From NCBI GenBank assembly GCA_947165675.1, contig CAMVBJ010000004.1, positions 1-64,000 of the forward strand: DNA of 64,000 bases, written 5' to 3'. The position numbers and the translations under genes are program-made. Positions 16,761 through 26,717 of the stretch are shown piece after piece. The notes beneath the pieces were generated by a model. It saw nothing but the letters and a program-made list of their open reading frames with translations, made no database searches and had not been told where the DNA came from. This stretch comes from an uncultured Prevotellaceae bacterium (GTDB taxonomy: Bacteria; Bacteroidota; Bacteroidia; Bacteroidales; Muribaculaceae). Numbering within the stretch: position 1 is the stretch's first letter; every line of letters begins with the position of its first letter.

Positions 16761-17807
16761 ATGGCAGACGAAATTTTCAACCAAGAAGAAGCTACCAACC
16801 AGCCGCAGCGCAAGGAAGTTTCTCCCGAGAAACTCAAGGCCCTGCAAGTGGCAATGGATAAGATAGGCAAAACCTTCGGCAGCGGATCAATCATGAAGCT
16901 GGGCGATGACCACATCGAGGACATCGAGGTCATTCCCACGGGCTCCATCGGTCTGGACAATGCGTTGGGCGTGGGCGGTTATCCCCGTGGCCGCATCATC
17001 GAGATCTACGGTCCCGAGTCATCGGGTAAAACCACACTGGCCATCCACGCTATCGCCGAGGCCCAGAAGATGGGCGGTATCGCCGCCATCATCGACGCCG
17101 AGCACGCCTTTGACCGCTTCTATGCCGAGTCACTTGGCGTTGACGTGAACAACCTGTGGATCTCTCAGCCCGACAATGGCGAGCAGGCTCTGGAAATCGC
17201 CGACCAGCTCATCCGCAGCAGCGCTATCGACATTATCGTCATCGACAGCGTTGCCGCCTTGACCCCAAAGGCCGAAATCGAGGGCGAGATGGGCGAAAGC
17301 AAAATGGGTCTGCAGGCCCGCCTGATGAGCCAAGCTCTGAGGAAACTCACTGCCACCATCAGCCGCACCAACACGTGCTGCATCTTCATTAACCAGTTGC
17401 GTGAGAAGTTAGGCGTGATGTTCGGCAACCCCGAGACCACGACTGGTGGTAACGCCTTGAAGTTCTACAGCAGCGTTCGTCTCGACATTCGCCGCACTGG
17501 CCAGATCAAGGACGGAGACCAAGTGGTGGGTAACCTCACCCGCGTTAAGGTTGTGAAAAACAAGGTGGCTCCCCCCTTCCGCAAGACCGAGTTTGAAATC
17601 CGCTTCGGTGAGGGCATCAGCAAGGTGGGCGAAATCATCGACCTGGGCGTCGAATTCGGTATCGTCAAGAAGAGTGGCGCATGGTTCTCCTACGAGGGCA
17701 CCAAACTCGGTCAAGGCCGTGACGCCGCCAAGCAGATGGTAGCCGACAACCCCGAACTGGCCGAAGAACTCGAAACCAAGATCAAAGAGGCCATGAAGGC
17801 CAAGTGA
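16761..17807 (+). CDS. recA: Recombinase RecA
   Basis: 348 aa. RecA forms ATP-dependent filaments on single-stranded DNA, drives strand exchange and, where present, triggers LexA cleavage. Walker [10 protein letters not shown] is at residues 84-92. The MAW-like segment EIYGPESSG, the Walker B region [10 protein letters not shown], and the loop L2 region ([25 protein letters not shown]) are all present. Length and C-terminal acidic/basic tail are normal. It has its own promoter and is followed by a strong terminator shared with metK, so it is monocistronic. Confidence 0.98.
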   Translation: MADEIFNQEEATNQPQRKEVSPEKLKALQVAMDKIGKTFGSGSIMKLGDDHIEDIEVIPTGSIGLDNALGVGGYPRGRIIEIYGPESSGKTTLAIHAIAEAQKMGGIAAIIDAEHAFDRFYAESLGVDVNNLWISQPDNGEQALEIADQLIRSSAIDIIVIDSVAALTPKAEIEGEMGESKMGLQARLMSQALRKLTATISRTNTCCIFINQLREKLGVMFGNPETTTGGNALKFYSSVRLDIRRTGQIKDGDQVVGNLTRVKVVKNKVAPPFRKTEFEIRFGEGISKVGEIIDLGVEFGIVKKSGAWFSYEGTKLGQGRDAAKQMVADNPELAEELETKIKEAMKAK

Positions 17808-17832
17808 TCACTAATAATTAGGTACCTCCACA

Positions 17833-17873
17833 ATAAGTAAGCGGGTCGCACATACGGCGACCCGCTTACTTAT
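17833..17873. terminator. Bidirectional terminator between recA and metK
   Basis: A perfect 17-bp inverted repeat (17833-17849 with 17857-17873) has a 7-nt loop. The convergent gene arrangement suggests that it terminates both. Confidence 0.85.
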
Positions 17874-17893
17874 CTAAAACATCTATTCCACTG

Positions 17894-19165
17894 TTACTTG
17901 AGGTTGAATTTGCTCTTCAGGGTATCGACCATGTCGAGTTTTTCCCAGGGGAAAAGTTCCACCTCTACCTCACAGGTCGCGTTGTACAGCGACTCAAACT
18001 TCTTGACCACTTTCTCGCACTTGCGACCCATGTGGCCATAGGCAGCAGCCTCGGTGTAGATGGGACGCAGCAGGTTCAAACGGTCGATGATGGCCTTGGG
18101 GCGCATGTCAAACTCATCCATGCCCTCGATAATAGCGGCAATCTCAGGGTCGCTCATCGCCACGTGACTGGTGCCGTAGGTGTTGATGTTGAAGCTGACA
18201 GGCTTGGCACGGCCAATGGCATAGGCCACCTGAACAAGTGCCTCGTCGGCTATACCAGCCGCCACGACATTCTTGGCTATGTGACGGCAAGCATAGGCAG
18301 CACTGCGATCCACCTTGCTGGGATCCTTACCGCTGAAGGCACCACCGCCGTGGGCTCCACGTCCACCGTAAGTGTCCACGATAATTTTTCGGCCTGTGAG
18401 GCCCGTGTCGCCGTGGGGACCACCAATGACAAACTTTCCCGTGGGATTGACAAACTCTTCGGTCTCACTATCGTACAGCGCCTTGATATCATCGCTGTAA
18501 TGAGCCAGCGTCCTGGGGATGAGGATGTCATGAACATCACGGGCAATGCGTTTCTGATCCACATTGTCGTCATGCTGAGTGCTGACAACGATGGTGTGGA
18601 TGTGAACAGGGCGATGTGTTTCACCGTCATACTCGACGGTCACCTGCGCCTTGCTATCGGGGCGCAGATAGGGCATTAATTCAAGGTGATTGTGGCGGAT
18701 GTCGGCAAGTTCCCGCATAAGAGCGTGGGCCAGGTCGAGGGTGAGTGGCATCAGGTCAGGTGTCTCGTTGCAAGCGTAACCGAACATCATGCCCTGATCG
18801 CCTGCCCCCTGGTCCTGATTGTTATCCTCGGCACTGTTCACACCCTGGGCGATGTCGCCACTCTGCTCATGCACACTGTTGAGAATGCCGCACGAGTTGG
18901 CGTCAAACTGGTACTCACTCTTGGTGTAACCGATTTTCTCAATCATCTCGCGGGCGGTACGCTGCAAGTCGATATAGACGTTAGTGGTCACCTCACCAGC
19001 AATAATGACCTGCCCGGTTGTCACGAGCGTCTCACATGCCACGTGTGCCTGCGGGTCAAAGGCAAGGAACTTGTCCAGGATAGCGTCGCTGATCTGGTCA
19101 GCAACTTTGTCGGGGTGTCCTTCGGACACGCTCTCCGACGTGAATAAATAATTCTTACTGTTCAT
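17894..19165 (-). CDS. metK: S-adenosylmethionine synthetase MetK
   Basis: 423 aa from the ATG at 19165 ([20 protein letters not shown]); the frame extends 17 codons upstream without MetK-like sequence. MetK joins methionine and ATP to make SAM, the methyl donor used by the two GATC methyltransferases in this window among many others. Signature [18 protein letters not shown], the [12 protein letters not shown] motif and the P-loop-like [19 protein letters not shown] are all present. Length is a little above the 380-400 typical of proteobacterial MetK, as in other Bacteroidota. Confidence 0.97.
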   Translation of the reverse strand: MNSKNYLFTSESVSEGHPDKVADQISDAILDKFLAFDPQAHVACETLVTTGQVIIAGEVTTNVYIDLQRTAREMIEKIGYTKSEYQFDANSCGILNSVHEQSGDIAQGVNSAEDNNQDQGAGDQGMMFGYACNETPDLMPLTLDLAHALMRELADIRHNHLELMPYLRPDSKAQVTVEYDGETHRPVHIHTIVVSTQHDDNVDQKRIARDVHDILIPRTLAHYSDDIKALYDSETEEFVNPTGKFVIGGPHGDTGLTGRKIIVDTYGGRGAHGGGAFSGKDPSKVDRSAAYACRHIAKNVVAAGIADEALVQVAYAIGRAKPVSFNINTYGTSHVAMSDPEIAAIIEGMDEFDMRPKAIIDRLNLLRPIYTEAAAYGHMGRKCEKVVKKFESLYNATCEVEVELFPWEKLDMVDTLKSKFNLK

Positions 19166-19381
19166 TGTTACAAAAAAATCATTTTTTGTGGAAAATTTGT
19201 GCGAAATGAGCGCCATGTGAACCTGTCTTCAATGGGCGAAATGCCGCCAAATTTATTCAAAATGAACGCTAAAAAAGAATTCGATAAAGATATTGATTAT
19301 CGCAGTTTTAGCATTTTTTCAAGTGGTTGCAAGCAGCCAAATTTTTCCACTGTTAGTATATGTTGTTCTAAAATGTGGCTG

Positions 19382-19389
19382 CAAAGGTA
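19382..19389 (-). promoter_or_regulatory. -7 box possibly driving metK with a long leader
   Basis: TACCTTTG on the minus strand would place the metK start of transcription near 19375 and leave a leader of about 210 nt. GCAGCCA and TGGCTGC near the start of the leader can form a hairpin. No closer -7 box was seen. Confidence 0.4.
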
Positions 19390-19435
19390 ATACAATTTTT
19401 GGAAACCAAGAATCTATCAAGTGAAAACTTTTTAT

Positions 19436-19443
19436 TACCTTTG
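19436..19443 (+). promoter_or_regulatory. -7 box for the lolD-like gene
   Basis: TACCTTTG lies 11 nt before the ATG at 19455, giving a near-leaderless message. No TTG at the expected spacing. Confidence 0.5.
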
Positions 19444-19454
19444 CAAATTGCAAT

Positions 19455-20129
19455 ATGATGATAGAAGCTCGAAACATAGTTAAGCGATACGGCGACTTGG
19501 AGGTGCTGAGGGGTGTTGACCTTGAAATCACCCAAGGCGAAATCGTCTCGATTGTCGGCCCCAGTGGAGCCGGCAAGACCACCTTGTTGCAAATCATCGG
19601 CACTCTGGACACGCCCCAGCAAGGCGAGGTGTGCTATGAGGGCAAGAATGTGTTGACGTTAAAGGACAAGGAGATGGCACAATTCCGTAACCGCAATATC
19701 GGCTTCGTGTTTCAGTTCCATCAGTTGTTACCCGAGTTCACAATGCTCGAGAACGTCGCCATCCCGGCACTGCTGGGGGGTGACAACCGCAATGAGGCCT
19801 ACAGCCGCGCCCGTCACCTGCTGGAACGCATGCATCTGGCCGACCGGCTTGACCATAAGCCGTCCCAACTGAGCGGTGGCGAGTGCCAGCGTGTAGCCGT
19901 AGCACGCGCCCTGATCAACAGTCCCAAAGTCATCCTTGCCGACGAGCCATCAGGTAGCCTGGATAGCCAAAACAAGCAAGAACTGCACCGACTGTTCTTC
20001 GAGCTACGTGAAGAATTAGGCCAGACTTTTATTATTGTCACCCACGACGAGGGCCTTGCCGCCCAAGCCGACCGCACCCTGCACATGAGGGATGGCATTA
20101 TTATTAACCAGACGACCCGCATCGCATGA
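19455..20129 (+). CDS. LolD-like ABC transporter ATP-binding protein
   Basis: 224 aa, single ABC ATPase domain. Walker [10 protein letters not shown] is at residues 35-43, the signature is [15 protein letters not shown] and Walker B is [12 protein letters not shown], followed by H-loop IVTHD. The sequence resembles LolD/MacB-type ATPases that power lipoprotein release from the inner membrane or related mechanotransmission transporters. A LolC/E permease is not adjacent. Its stop overlaps the start of the following lipoprotein gene by 4 nt (ATGA), so the two are translationally coupled. There is an in-frame ATG pair at the start (19455 and 19458). Confidence 0.88.
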   Translation: MMIEARNIVKRYGDLEVLRGVDLEITQGEIVSIVGPSGAGKTTLLQIIGTLDTPQQGEVCYEGKNVLTLKDKEMAQFRNRNIGFVFQFHQLLPEFTMLENVAIPALLGGDNRNEAYSRARHLLERMHLADRLDHKPSQLSGGECQRVAVARALINSPKVILADEPSGSLDSQNKQELHRLFFELREELGQTFIIVTHDEGLAAQADRTLHMRDGIIINQTTRIA

Positions 20130-20800
20130 TGAAGGCAGCAAGATACCTGACTATAATGATGCTGGTTGCGGCCTTAACGGCGTTTACCGCATGTGACAAG
20201 CAGGAGGACATCGACCGTTCTTTTACCGACTATCGCTACGACATCGTGACCTATTTGGGTCAGAATGAGCACGGAGCACTATTTGAATACCTGGGACACG
20301 GCGACTCGGCATCAATCAAGCTGCAATCGGCTATCGATATCAGCGAGGAAGTCAAGATCTGGCAGCGCGTGCTGCTGCGCTACGACTTTGCCAACACCCA
20401 GACAAGCAACCCACGCAGCATCAACGTGTATGGATGCAACAGCATCATCAGCGACTCGCTGCGCTATACCATGGCCAGCCCCGATAGCTTGATCCGTCAC
20501 CAAGTGAAACTGCGCAGCCTGTGGCGTACTGGTGAATTCATCAATCTGCATTGCCAGGTTGAATACACTGCCAAGTCCCGCACATTCATGCTTGTTGCAG
20601 ACGGCACCACCCTCGACAACGACACGGTACACTGCTACCTGACCCACGACCTGAGGGGCGAGACGGGCACCTTCTGGCGCGACTGTTATGCGTCATTCAA
20701 CGTGGGCATCCTGTGGAAGCGTGACACATTCAAGTGCCTGCGCCTCCATCTCAATGACGTGACTTATCCCGAAATCGTCTATTACGATTTCAACAAATAA
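20126..20800 (+). CDS. NigD-like lipoprotein
   Basis: 224 aa. The N-terminus is a lipoprotein signal with lipobox-like LTAFTAC (Cys about residue 23), followed by an acidic D/E-rich start of the mature protein. The body is beta-rich and ends in a Y-x-D-F segment reminiscent of the NigD-like family of Bacteroidota, whose first member lies in a bacteriocin (nigrescin) cluster and whose function is unknown. The family call is from general resemblance. The 4-nt overlap with the LolD-like ATPase suggests that the lipoprotein and transporter are made together, perhaps as substrate or partner. Confidence 0.65.
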   Translation: MMKAARYLTIMMLVAALTAFTACDKQEDIDRSFTDYRYDIVTYLGQNEHGALFEYLGHGDSASIKLQSAIDISEEVKIWQRVLLRYDFANTQTSNPRSINVYGCNSIISDSLRYTMASPDSLIRHQVKLRSLWRTGEFINLHCQVEYTAKSRTFMLVADGTTLDNDTVHCYLTHDLRGETGTFWRDCYASFNVGILWKRDTFKCLRLHLNDVTYPEIVYYDFNK

Positions 20801-20837
20801 CAATATTATCTTAATATAAACACATTATCAAATCATT

Positions 20838-21167
20838 ATGGCAAACGAAAATCAAAACCAACAGCAAATTAAGATTGAAATTCCCAAGGAAGAACTGCAA
20901 GGCCGTTACGCCAACATGGCAATGATTGCCCATGGTCCCAACGACTTCTTCATTGATATGATCCTGCGTGGTCCCAATATGCCCCAGGCACGTGTTCAGA
21001 GCCGCATCATCATGGCTCCCCAGCACGCCAAGGAACTGATGCTCGCTTTGCAGGACAACATCCATCGCTATGAGCAGAACTTCGGCGAAATCAAGATCAT
21101 GCGTCCTGCTGGCGCTCCCGCCAATGGCAACATCATGGATTTTCCCCTGCCCAAGGGACAAGCATAA
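20838..21167 (+). CDS. DUF3467 protein
   Basis: 109 aa, soluble and cytoplasmic. The segment from about residue 10 to 95 (QIKIEIPKEELQGRYANMAM, DFFIDMILRGPN, QSRIIMAPQHAKELMLALQDNI) matches the DUF3467 family, a small beta-rich domain common in Bacteroidota with no established role. It follows the lipoprotein gene by 37 nt without an obvious promoter, so it may be cotranscribed with the LolD-like unit. Confidence 0.85.
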   Translation: MANENQNQQQIKIEIPKEELQGRYANMAMIAHGPNDFFIDMILRGPNMPQARVQSRIIMAPQHAKELMLALQDNIHRYEQNFGEIKIMRPAGAPANGNIMDFPLPKGQA

Positions 21168-21232
21168 TTAGTTAATAATTAATAGTTAACAGTTTAAATC
21201 CAGCATCCGCTGAAGACTGACAACTGAAATCA

Positions 21233-22708
21233 ATGGAACATCCCTTGTTCATCTACAATACCTTGACAAGGCGCAAGGAGCACTTCGTGCCCTTGAATGA
21301 GCCGATGGTGGGCATGTACGTCTGCGGTCCGACGGTCTATGGCGACCCGCATCTGGGTCACACGCGTCCCGCAATCACGTTTGACGTGTTATTCCGCTAC
21401 CTGCAACAGCTGGGCTACAAGGTGCGCTATGTGCGCAACATCACCGATGTGGGCCATCTGGAACATGATGCCGACGAGGGCGAGGACAAGATTGCCAAGA
21501 AGGCACGCCTCGAACAGCTTGAACCCATGGAAGTGGCACAGTATTACACCAACCGCTACCATGCCGCAATGCAGGCGCTCAACGTGCTGCCTCCAAGCAT
21601 CGAGCCCCATGCTACTGGTCACATCATCGAGCAGGAAGAACTGGTCAAGCAGATTATGAAGAACGGATACGCCTATGAGAGCAACGGCAGCATCTACTTT
21701 GACATCGAAGCCTATAACCGCGACCACCGCTACGGCGTGCTATCCGGTCGCAACCTCGATGACATCCTGAATGCAAGCCGCGAGCTTGAGGGCGTGGGCG
21801 AAAAGCGCAACCAAGCCGACTTTGCCCTGTGGAAGAAAGCCCAGCCCGAGCACATCATGCGCTGGCCATCACCCTGGAGCGATGGTTTTCCTGGCTGGCA
21901 CTGCGAGTGCACAGCCATGGGACGCAAGTACTTGGGCACCCACTTTGATATCCACGGAGGCGGCATGGATCTCGTGTTCCCGCATCACGAGTGCGAGATA
22001 GCACAGGCTGTAGCCAGCCAGGGTGACGAGATGGTTCACTACTGGATGCACAACAACATGATCACCATCAATGGTCAGAAGATGGGCAAGTCACTTGGCA
22101 ACTTCATCACTCTGGAGCAATTCTTCACGGGCGACCACCCGGCCTTGACCCAGGCATACACACCGATGACGATCCGCTTCTTCATCCTTCAGGCCCACTA
22201 TCGTGGCACTGTGGACTTCAGCAACGAGGCTCTGCAAGCAGCCGAAAAAGCTCTCGAGCGCATGCTCGACGGCTGGCACCGCTTGAATGCCCTCACGCCT
22301 GCGGCTCAATCGTCGGTCAAGTTAGAGGATTACCGCCAGCGTTGTGCCGATGCGATGAACGACGACCTGAACACGCCGACGGTGATTGCCACCCTGTTTG
22401 ACGCCTGCAAGGTCATCAACCAAGCTAACGATGGACATGTAACCCTCAGTCAGGGCGACATTGATGAGCTGAAGAGCATTTTCCAGACCTACCTGTTTGA
22501 TGTCCTCGGCATCCGAGACGAGTCGGCCGGAGGTGACAGTGTGAACTTGGAACCTTACCGCAAAGCCGTTGACCTATTGTTAGAGATGCGGCGCACCGCC
22601 AAGTCCAACAAGGACTGGGCCACCAGCGACCTGATCCGCGACAAGCTCAGCGAATTTGGCTTTGAGGTCAAGGACACCAAGGACGGCTTTGAATGGAAAG
22701 TGAAGTAA
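21233..22708 (+). CDS. cysS: Cysteinyl-tRNA synthetase
   Basis: 491 aa class I aminoacyl-tRNA synthetase charging tRNA-Cys. The HIGH motif is HLGH (residues 40-43) in [11 protein letters not shown]. The zinc-site cysteine C31 in YVCGPTVYG, the [12 protein letters not shown] segment and the HHECEIAQ zinc ligands are visible. The KMSKS loop is KMGKS beginning at residue 283, a frequent variant. The C-terminal DALR-type helical domain is present. Length is normal. Confidence 0.97.
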   Translation: MEHPLFIYNTLTRRKEHFVPLNEPMVGMYVCGPTVYGDPHLGHTRPAITFDVLFRYLQQLGYKVRYVRNITDVGHLEHDADEGEDKIAKKARLEQLEPMEVAQYYTNRYHAAMQALNVLPPSIEPHATGHIIEQEELVKQIMKNGYAYESNGSIYFDIEAYNRDHRYGVLSGRNLDDILNASRELEGVGEKRNQADFALWKKAQPEHIMRWPSPWSDGFPGWHCECTAMGRKYLGTHFDIHGGGMDLVFPHHECEIAQAVASQGDEMVHYWMHNNMITINGQKMGKSLGNFITLEQFFTGDHPALTQAYTPMTIRFFILQAHYRGTVDFSNEALQAAEKALERMLDGWHRLNALTPAAQSSVKLEDYRQRCADAMNDDLNTPTVIATLFDACKVINQANDGHVTLSQGDIDELKSIFQTYLFDVLGIRDESAGGDSVNLEPYRKAVDLLLEMRRTAKSNKDWATSDLIRDKLSEFGFEVKDTKDGFEWKVK

Positions 22709-22724
22709 TAACAAGTAATACCTA

Positions 22725-22782
22725 AAATAGTTAATAGTCAATCGCTGAATGTCCTTCAACCGTTATTGACTATTAACTATTT
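22725..22782. repeat. Perfect 18-bp inverted repeat of the AATAGTTAATAG family
   Basis: AAATAGTTAATAGTCAAT (22725-22742) is exactly inverted at 22765-22782 with a 22-nt loop. It lies between cysS and the glycosyltransferase and could act as a terminator or be a member of the dispersed repeat family also seen before the flippase and cysS genes. Confidence 0.75.
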
Positions 22783-22807
22783 ATTTTTATAAAACACGAT
22801 TTTTATA

Positions 22808-23785
22808 GTGGATCCTCTGATATCGGTTATTGTTCCTGTCTATAATGTCAAGGATTATCTGGACGAGTGCCTCAAGAGCATTGTTAACCAGAGCTATACC
22901 CAGCTCGAGATTCTGGTAGTTGACGATGGAAGCACCGATGGCAGTAGTGCCCTGTGTGATCAATGGGCCGAACAAGACCAACGCATCAAGGTCATTCATC
23001 AGGCTAATGGCGGACTGTCGGCAGCACGCAACACAGCTCTCGACGTGATGCGTGGCGAAATGGTAACGATGGTAGATAGCGATGATGTGCTACGCCCCAC
23101 GGCCATTATGGTAATGAAGGAAGCCTTGGTTAAAAGCCAAGCAAATATAGTAGTCGGTGACTACACCCCATTTAACGAGGACGAGGAACCAGCTTGGCCC
23201 AAGCAAGGTGATCAACCAGAGGCTATACGCATTCCCCAGCATCGAGCCTTGCTCAAGATCTTTTATCAACAAGGACTCACCCACTCGGCATGGGGACGCC
23301 TGTATGAAGCATCACTGTTTGATGGAATCCGTTACCCCATCGGACAGAATTATGAAGACCTCGCCATCATCTACCCGTTGATACTCAAGTGTGGACGAGT
23401 CGCCAAAATTAATTACACACTCTACGGCTACCGCCAGCGCAAGAGCAGCATCCTGGGTGCTTTTTCACCCAAGAGAGCCGATGTGCTCGACATCTGTGAA
23501 GATTTGGAACAAACCATGGAGCTACACGACCCGAAGTATCTCAACGCAGTGCGTAGCCGCTTGTTGAGTGCCTACTTCAACATCCTACTGCTGAGTAGCC
23601 AAGACAAGGAGGGTGACCACCAGCAGTTACAAGACCGGTGCTGGCGGGGCATTAAACGGCTGCGCTGGGACTGCCTGAAGGACAAAAACGTCAGACGCAA
23701 GAACAAATACGGTATCATCGCTTCTCTATTAGGATGCAACTTCTTGTGCAATATGGTGGGTCGTAACTATCGACCAAGACCTTGA
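22808..23785 (+). CDS. Family 2 glycosyltransferase
   Basis: 325 aa. The GT-A fold start (DPLISVIVPVYNVKDYLDEC), the nucleotide-binding VVDDGSTDGS and the DxD-like VDSDD motif are typical of inverting GT2 enzymes that transfer sugars from nucleotide donors to surface polysaccharides. The frame starts with GTG at 22808; no upstream ATG fits, and the residues just after it already belong to the first beta-strand, so the GTG start is likely. The C-terminal third is basic and helical. Acceptor and sugar are unknown, and no other glycan genes are adjacent. Confidence 0.9.
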   Translation: MDPLISVIVPVYNVKDYLDECLKSIVNQSYTQLEILVVDDGSTDGSSALCDQWAEQDQRIKVIHQANGGLSAARNTALDVMRGEMVTMVDSDDVLRPTAIMVMKEALVKSQANIVVGDYTPFNEDEEPAWPKQGDQPEAIRIPQHRALLKIFYQQGLTHSAWGRLYEASLFDGIRYPIGQNYEDLAIIYPLILKCGRVAKINYTLYGYRQRKSSILGAFSPKRADVLDICEDLEQTMELHDPKYLNAVRSRLLSAYFNILLLSSQDKEGDHQQLQDRCWRGIKRLRWDCLKDKNVRRKNKYGIIASLLGCNFLCNMVGRNYRPRP

Positions 23786-23908
23786 ATAATCCCAAAATGC
23801 CATGATTTAGGCTCTGAAAAAAGTATTCACAAGGCATAAAATTTTATTTTTTTCAGTTTTAGCCGAAAAAATATGGCGTTTAGTAGATTTTATTTTGCTA
23901 CTTGCTAA

Positions 23909-23968
23909 TGATTATTTTACTTTGTATTGTCAAATCAGAACATATCACAAAGTAATAATCATTTTTTT
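23909..23968 (+). terminator. Hairpin followed by T run
   Basis: TGATTATTTTACTTTGT (23909-23925) pairs with ACAAAGTAATAATCA (23947-23961), apart from a 2-nt bulge. Seven T follow at 23962-23968. It probably terminates the glycosyltransferase transcript. Confidence 0.55.
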
Positions 23969-24036
23969 GACTTAATCTAATAGCCATCGACATTTGGGTT
24001 TAGTTAAAAGTTTTAGGCTTCAGAACACTAAAAAAG

Positions 24037-24064
24037 AAAAGACAAGGTGGGAATCTTGTCTTTT
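24037..24064. terminator. Bidirectional terminator after sufS
   Basis: AAAAGACAAG (24037-24046) pairs with CTTGTCTTTT (24055-24064), flanked by A-rich and T-rich tracts. It lies just beyond the sufS stop. Confidence 0.75.
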
Positions 24065-24095
24065 TTCATTATACGTTTTCCGACTGTTGATGCCA

Positions 24096-25307
24096 TCAAC
24101 TGAGCATGGTGGCGACACGGCGGGTCGCGGCGATAAAGGCAGCAACCTCTTCAAGCGTGTTATAGACCGCAAACGAGGCGCGCACCATGCCTGTCACGCC
24201 ATAGCGCGCCATTAACGGCTGGGCGCAATGGTGGCCAGTACGAACCGCTATGCCCAACTTATCAAGCAACAAGCCCATGTCATAGCTGCTGATGTTCCCC
24301 ACCAAGAAGGATACGACACCACTCTTGCCCGGCGCAGTACCGAACAGGCGTATGCCTTCTATTGTGTTCAGTCCATCAACAGCAGCCTGTAGTAACTCAT
24401 GCTCGTGGGCAGCAATATTGTCTAAACCAAGAGACTGGATGTAATCAATAGCTGCTCCAAAGGCGGCGATATCAACAAAATCGGGCGTACCTGCCTCAAA
24501 CTTAAATGGCAGGTCGGCAAAAGTCGTACGCTCAAACGACACGTGCCCAATCATTTCTCCCCCACCTTGATAAGGTGGCATCTTCTCCAACCAGTAGCGC
24601 TTGCCATAGAGGACACCCACGCCCGCCGGTCCATACATCTTGTGACTCGAGAAGGCGTAGAAGTCGCAATCCAGGTCCTGTACATCTACCTTGACGTGGG
24701 GAGCGGCCTGGGCGCCATCGATGAGAACAGGCACATCGTGGCGGTGAGCAATGGCTATCATCTCCTTGACGGGATTGACCGTGCCCAGCACATTGGACAC
24801 GTGAGCCAAGGCGACAAAGCGGGTATTGTCACTGAACAAGTCCTCATAGGCTTCCATATCCACCTGACCACTGTCGTCGATGGGGACGACGCGCAACGTC
24901 ACACGCTTGCGCTGACCGATGAGTTGCCAAGGCACAATGTTGCTGTGATGCTCCATCACGGTGACGATAATCTCATCCCCATTCTCGAGCATCTGACCAA
25001 AGGAAGAGGCCACCAAGTTGATACCCTCGGTGGTGCCACGGGTGAATATCACTTCCTCAACACTGCCAGCATTGATGAAGGTTCGCACCTTGTCACGCGT
25101 GAGTTCCACCATGTCGGTCGCCTCCTGTGAGAGAGTATGCACACCTCGATGCACGTTTGCCTTGTAGCGATAATACATCTGTTCGATGGCCTCCACAACG
25201 GGTCGCGGAGTCTGGGATGTTGCGGCATTATCGAGATAGACCAGCGGACGTCCCTCAATCTGGCGCTGTAAGATGGGGTAATCTTCGCGTATCTTGTTAA
25301 TTTCCAT
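24096..25307 (-). CDS. sufS: Cysteine desulfurase SufS
   Basis: 403 aa PLP enzyme of the aminotransferase class V fold. It removes sulfur from cysteine as a persulfide for Fe-S cluster assembly. The PLP lysine is K223 in SSHKMYGP, and the persulfide cysteine is C361 in RTGHHCAQPL, the SufS-type group II context. It is the last gene of a sufB-sufC-sufD-sufS operon, 51 nt after sufD. A SufE or SufU sulfur-transfer partner is not encoded next to it. Confidence 0.96.
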   Translation of the reverse strand: MEINKIREDYPILQRQIEGRPLVYLDNAATSQTPRPVVEAIEQMYYRYKANVHRGVHTLSQEATDMVELTRDKVRTFINAGSVEEVIFTRGTTEGINLVASSFGQMLENGDEIIVTVMEHHSNIVPWQLIGQRKRVTLRVVPIDDSGQVDMEAYEDLFSDNTRFVALAHVSNVLGTVNPVKEMIAIAHRHDVPVLIDGAQAAPHVKVDVQDLDCDFYAFSSHKMYGPAGVGVLYGKRYWLEKMPPYQGGGEMIGHVSFERTTFADLPFKFEAGTPDFVDIAAFGAAIDYIQSLGLDNIAAHEHELLQAAVDGLNTIEGIRLFGTAPGKSGVVSFLVGNISSYDMGLLLDKLGIAVRTGHHCAQPLMARYGVTGMVRASFAVYNTLEEVAAFIAATRRVATMLS

Positions 25308-25358
25308 TTCCGGTTGCTAATTATCAATATAGATATGCTACAATCTATAGAGCAGCTA

Positions 25359-26708
25359 TTAGTTAGAGCGGCAAGCAGTCAAGCAGCCAGCACAGTTACT
25401 CAACGTGCCTGCAAAGCGTTTTTCCACCAGATAGTGCAAGCGATCCTTGAGGGCATCAAGACGCACACCGTCGATGACGTCGGCAACAAAGGCTTGCATC
25501 AATAGCCTGCGAGCCTCATCGATGCCAATGCCACGGGTACGCATATAGAACAATGCTTCTTCGTCAAGCTGTCCAACTGCCGACCCATGGGAACACATCA
25601 CATCGTCGGTGTAAATCTCAAGTTGTGGCTTGGTGTACATCTTGGCTGTCGGTGCACCACACAGGTTGCGGTTGCCCTGATAGGCCTCGACCCGCGGGCA
25701 GTTAGGCTTCACTAAAATCTTTCCTGCAAAGGCGCCCACAGCTTTATCATTGAGCACATACTTAAACATCTCGTTGCTATGGCAACGGGGAGCATTGTGA
25801 CTAATAAACGTGTGACTGTCAACGTGTTGCTCACCGCTGGCAATGGTCATGCCCAACAGTTGGGTCACGGCATGCTCACCGTTGACCTCAACATGATAGT
25901 TGTTACGGGTGAAGCCGTTGGTCAAGGTTATGCCATCGATGAGCACATTACTACCCTCATGCTGAGTGACATAGATAGACGACACACGACGAGTGAACGG
26001 TGTACTCTCCTCCATATCATAGTAATCGATGGTGCTACCCTGCATGGCCACAATCTCAACGACCTGGTTATTCAAGTAATGGTAGTCAGGGCTCTGAGTA
26101 TGGTCACAAGCAAGAAACTTGATAGAAGCATTCTTGCCCACGACAATGAGCAGGCGACGCTGCACCATCATGTCGAGGGCGGCATTGAAGATGTTAACCA
26201 ACTGGATGGGGCGCTCGGCCACGATGCCATCGGGGACATAGATCAACAGGCCATCTTGCACCAGCAGGCTATTGAGGGCAACAGTGGGGTCGCTCATGCG
26301 GGCCAACTTGCCGTAATAGGCCTCCATCAACTCGGGATAGTCCACCGCTGCCATGCTGAACGGCTCCACGACTACCTGTCCGATGTTGCGCTCGGCAGTG
26401 GCACTGCTGTGGAAAGCATCATTGCTGCTATAATACAGACAGGTGCTCATGTTAGGCACATCGCAGTGGAACGTTTCAGAAAGGTCAACATCAAAGGGTA
26501 AACGGTTCACATTCACACCATAGTCGTGCCCAAACACCTCCTCAAGATCGGTAGCCTCATAGTCCTCACTACCCTTGCGGGGCAAGCGGGCATTCTCCAG
26601 TTGTTCACGGGCGATGCGACGCAGGTTGTTCAACAGCGCGGGAGACTGCTGCTCGATTACCTCGCGACTCTCGTCATACAGATCGATATATTGCTTGAGT
26701 GCGTTCAT
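25359..26708 (-). CDS. sufD: Fe-S cluster assembly scaffold protein SufD
   Basis: 449 aa. SufD forms the SufBC2D scaffold with SufB and the ATPase SufC, on which Fe-S clusters are built. The right-handed beta-helix core (NVLIDGITLTNGFTRNNYHV) and the C-terminal segment with CSHGSAVGQLDEEALFYMRTRGI are characteristic. Its start is 9 nt downstream of the sufC stop, so the genes are tightly linked. Confidence 0.94.
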   Translation of the reverse strand: MNALKQYIDLYDESREVIEQQSPALLNNLRRIAREQLENARLPRKGSEDYEATDLEEVFGHDYGVNVNRLPFDVDLSETFHCDVPNMSTCLYYSSNDAFHSSATAERNIGQVVVEPFSMAAVDYPELMEAYYGKLARMSDPTVALNSLLVQDGLLIYVPDGIVAERPIQLVNIFNAALDMMVQRRLLIVVGKNASIKFLACDHTQSPDYHYLNNQVVEIVAMQGSTIDYYDMEESTPFTRRVSSIYVTQHEGSNVLIDGITLTNGFTRNNYHVEVNGEHAVTQLLGMTIASGEQHVDSHTFISHNAPRCHSNEMFKYVLNDKAVGAFAGKILVKPNCPRVEAYQGNRNLCGAPTAKMYTKPQLEIYTDDVMCSHGSAVGQLDEEALFYMRTRGIGIDEARRLLMQAFVADVIDGVRLDALKDRLHYLVEKRFAGTLSNCAGCLTACRSN

Positions 26709-26717
26709 CAGGTCACC

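Larger units (their letters stand above)
23786..24095. other. AT-rich intergenic spacer with two hairpins
   Basis: This 310-nt spacer lies between the convergent glycosyltransferase and sufS genes. It holds two terminator-like hairpins listed separately and otherwise AT-rich sequence with no credible ORF or RNA gene. Confidence 0.7.

Noticed and set aside
19166-19389. SAM-I riboswitch before metK
   Set aside because: The expected conserved core and kink-turn were not found.
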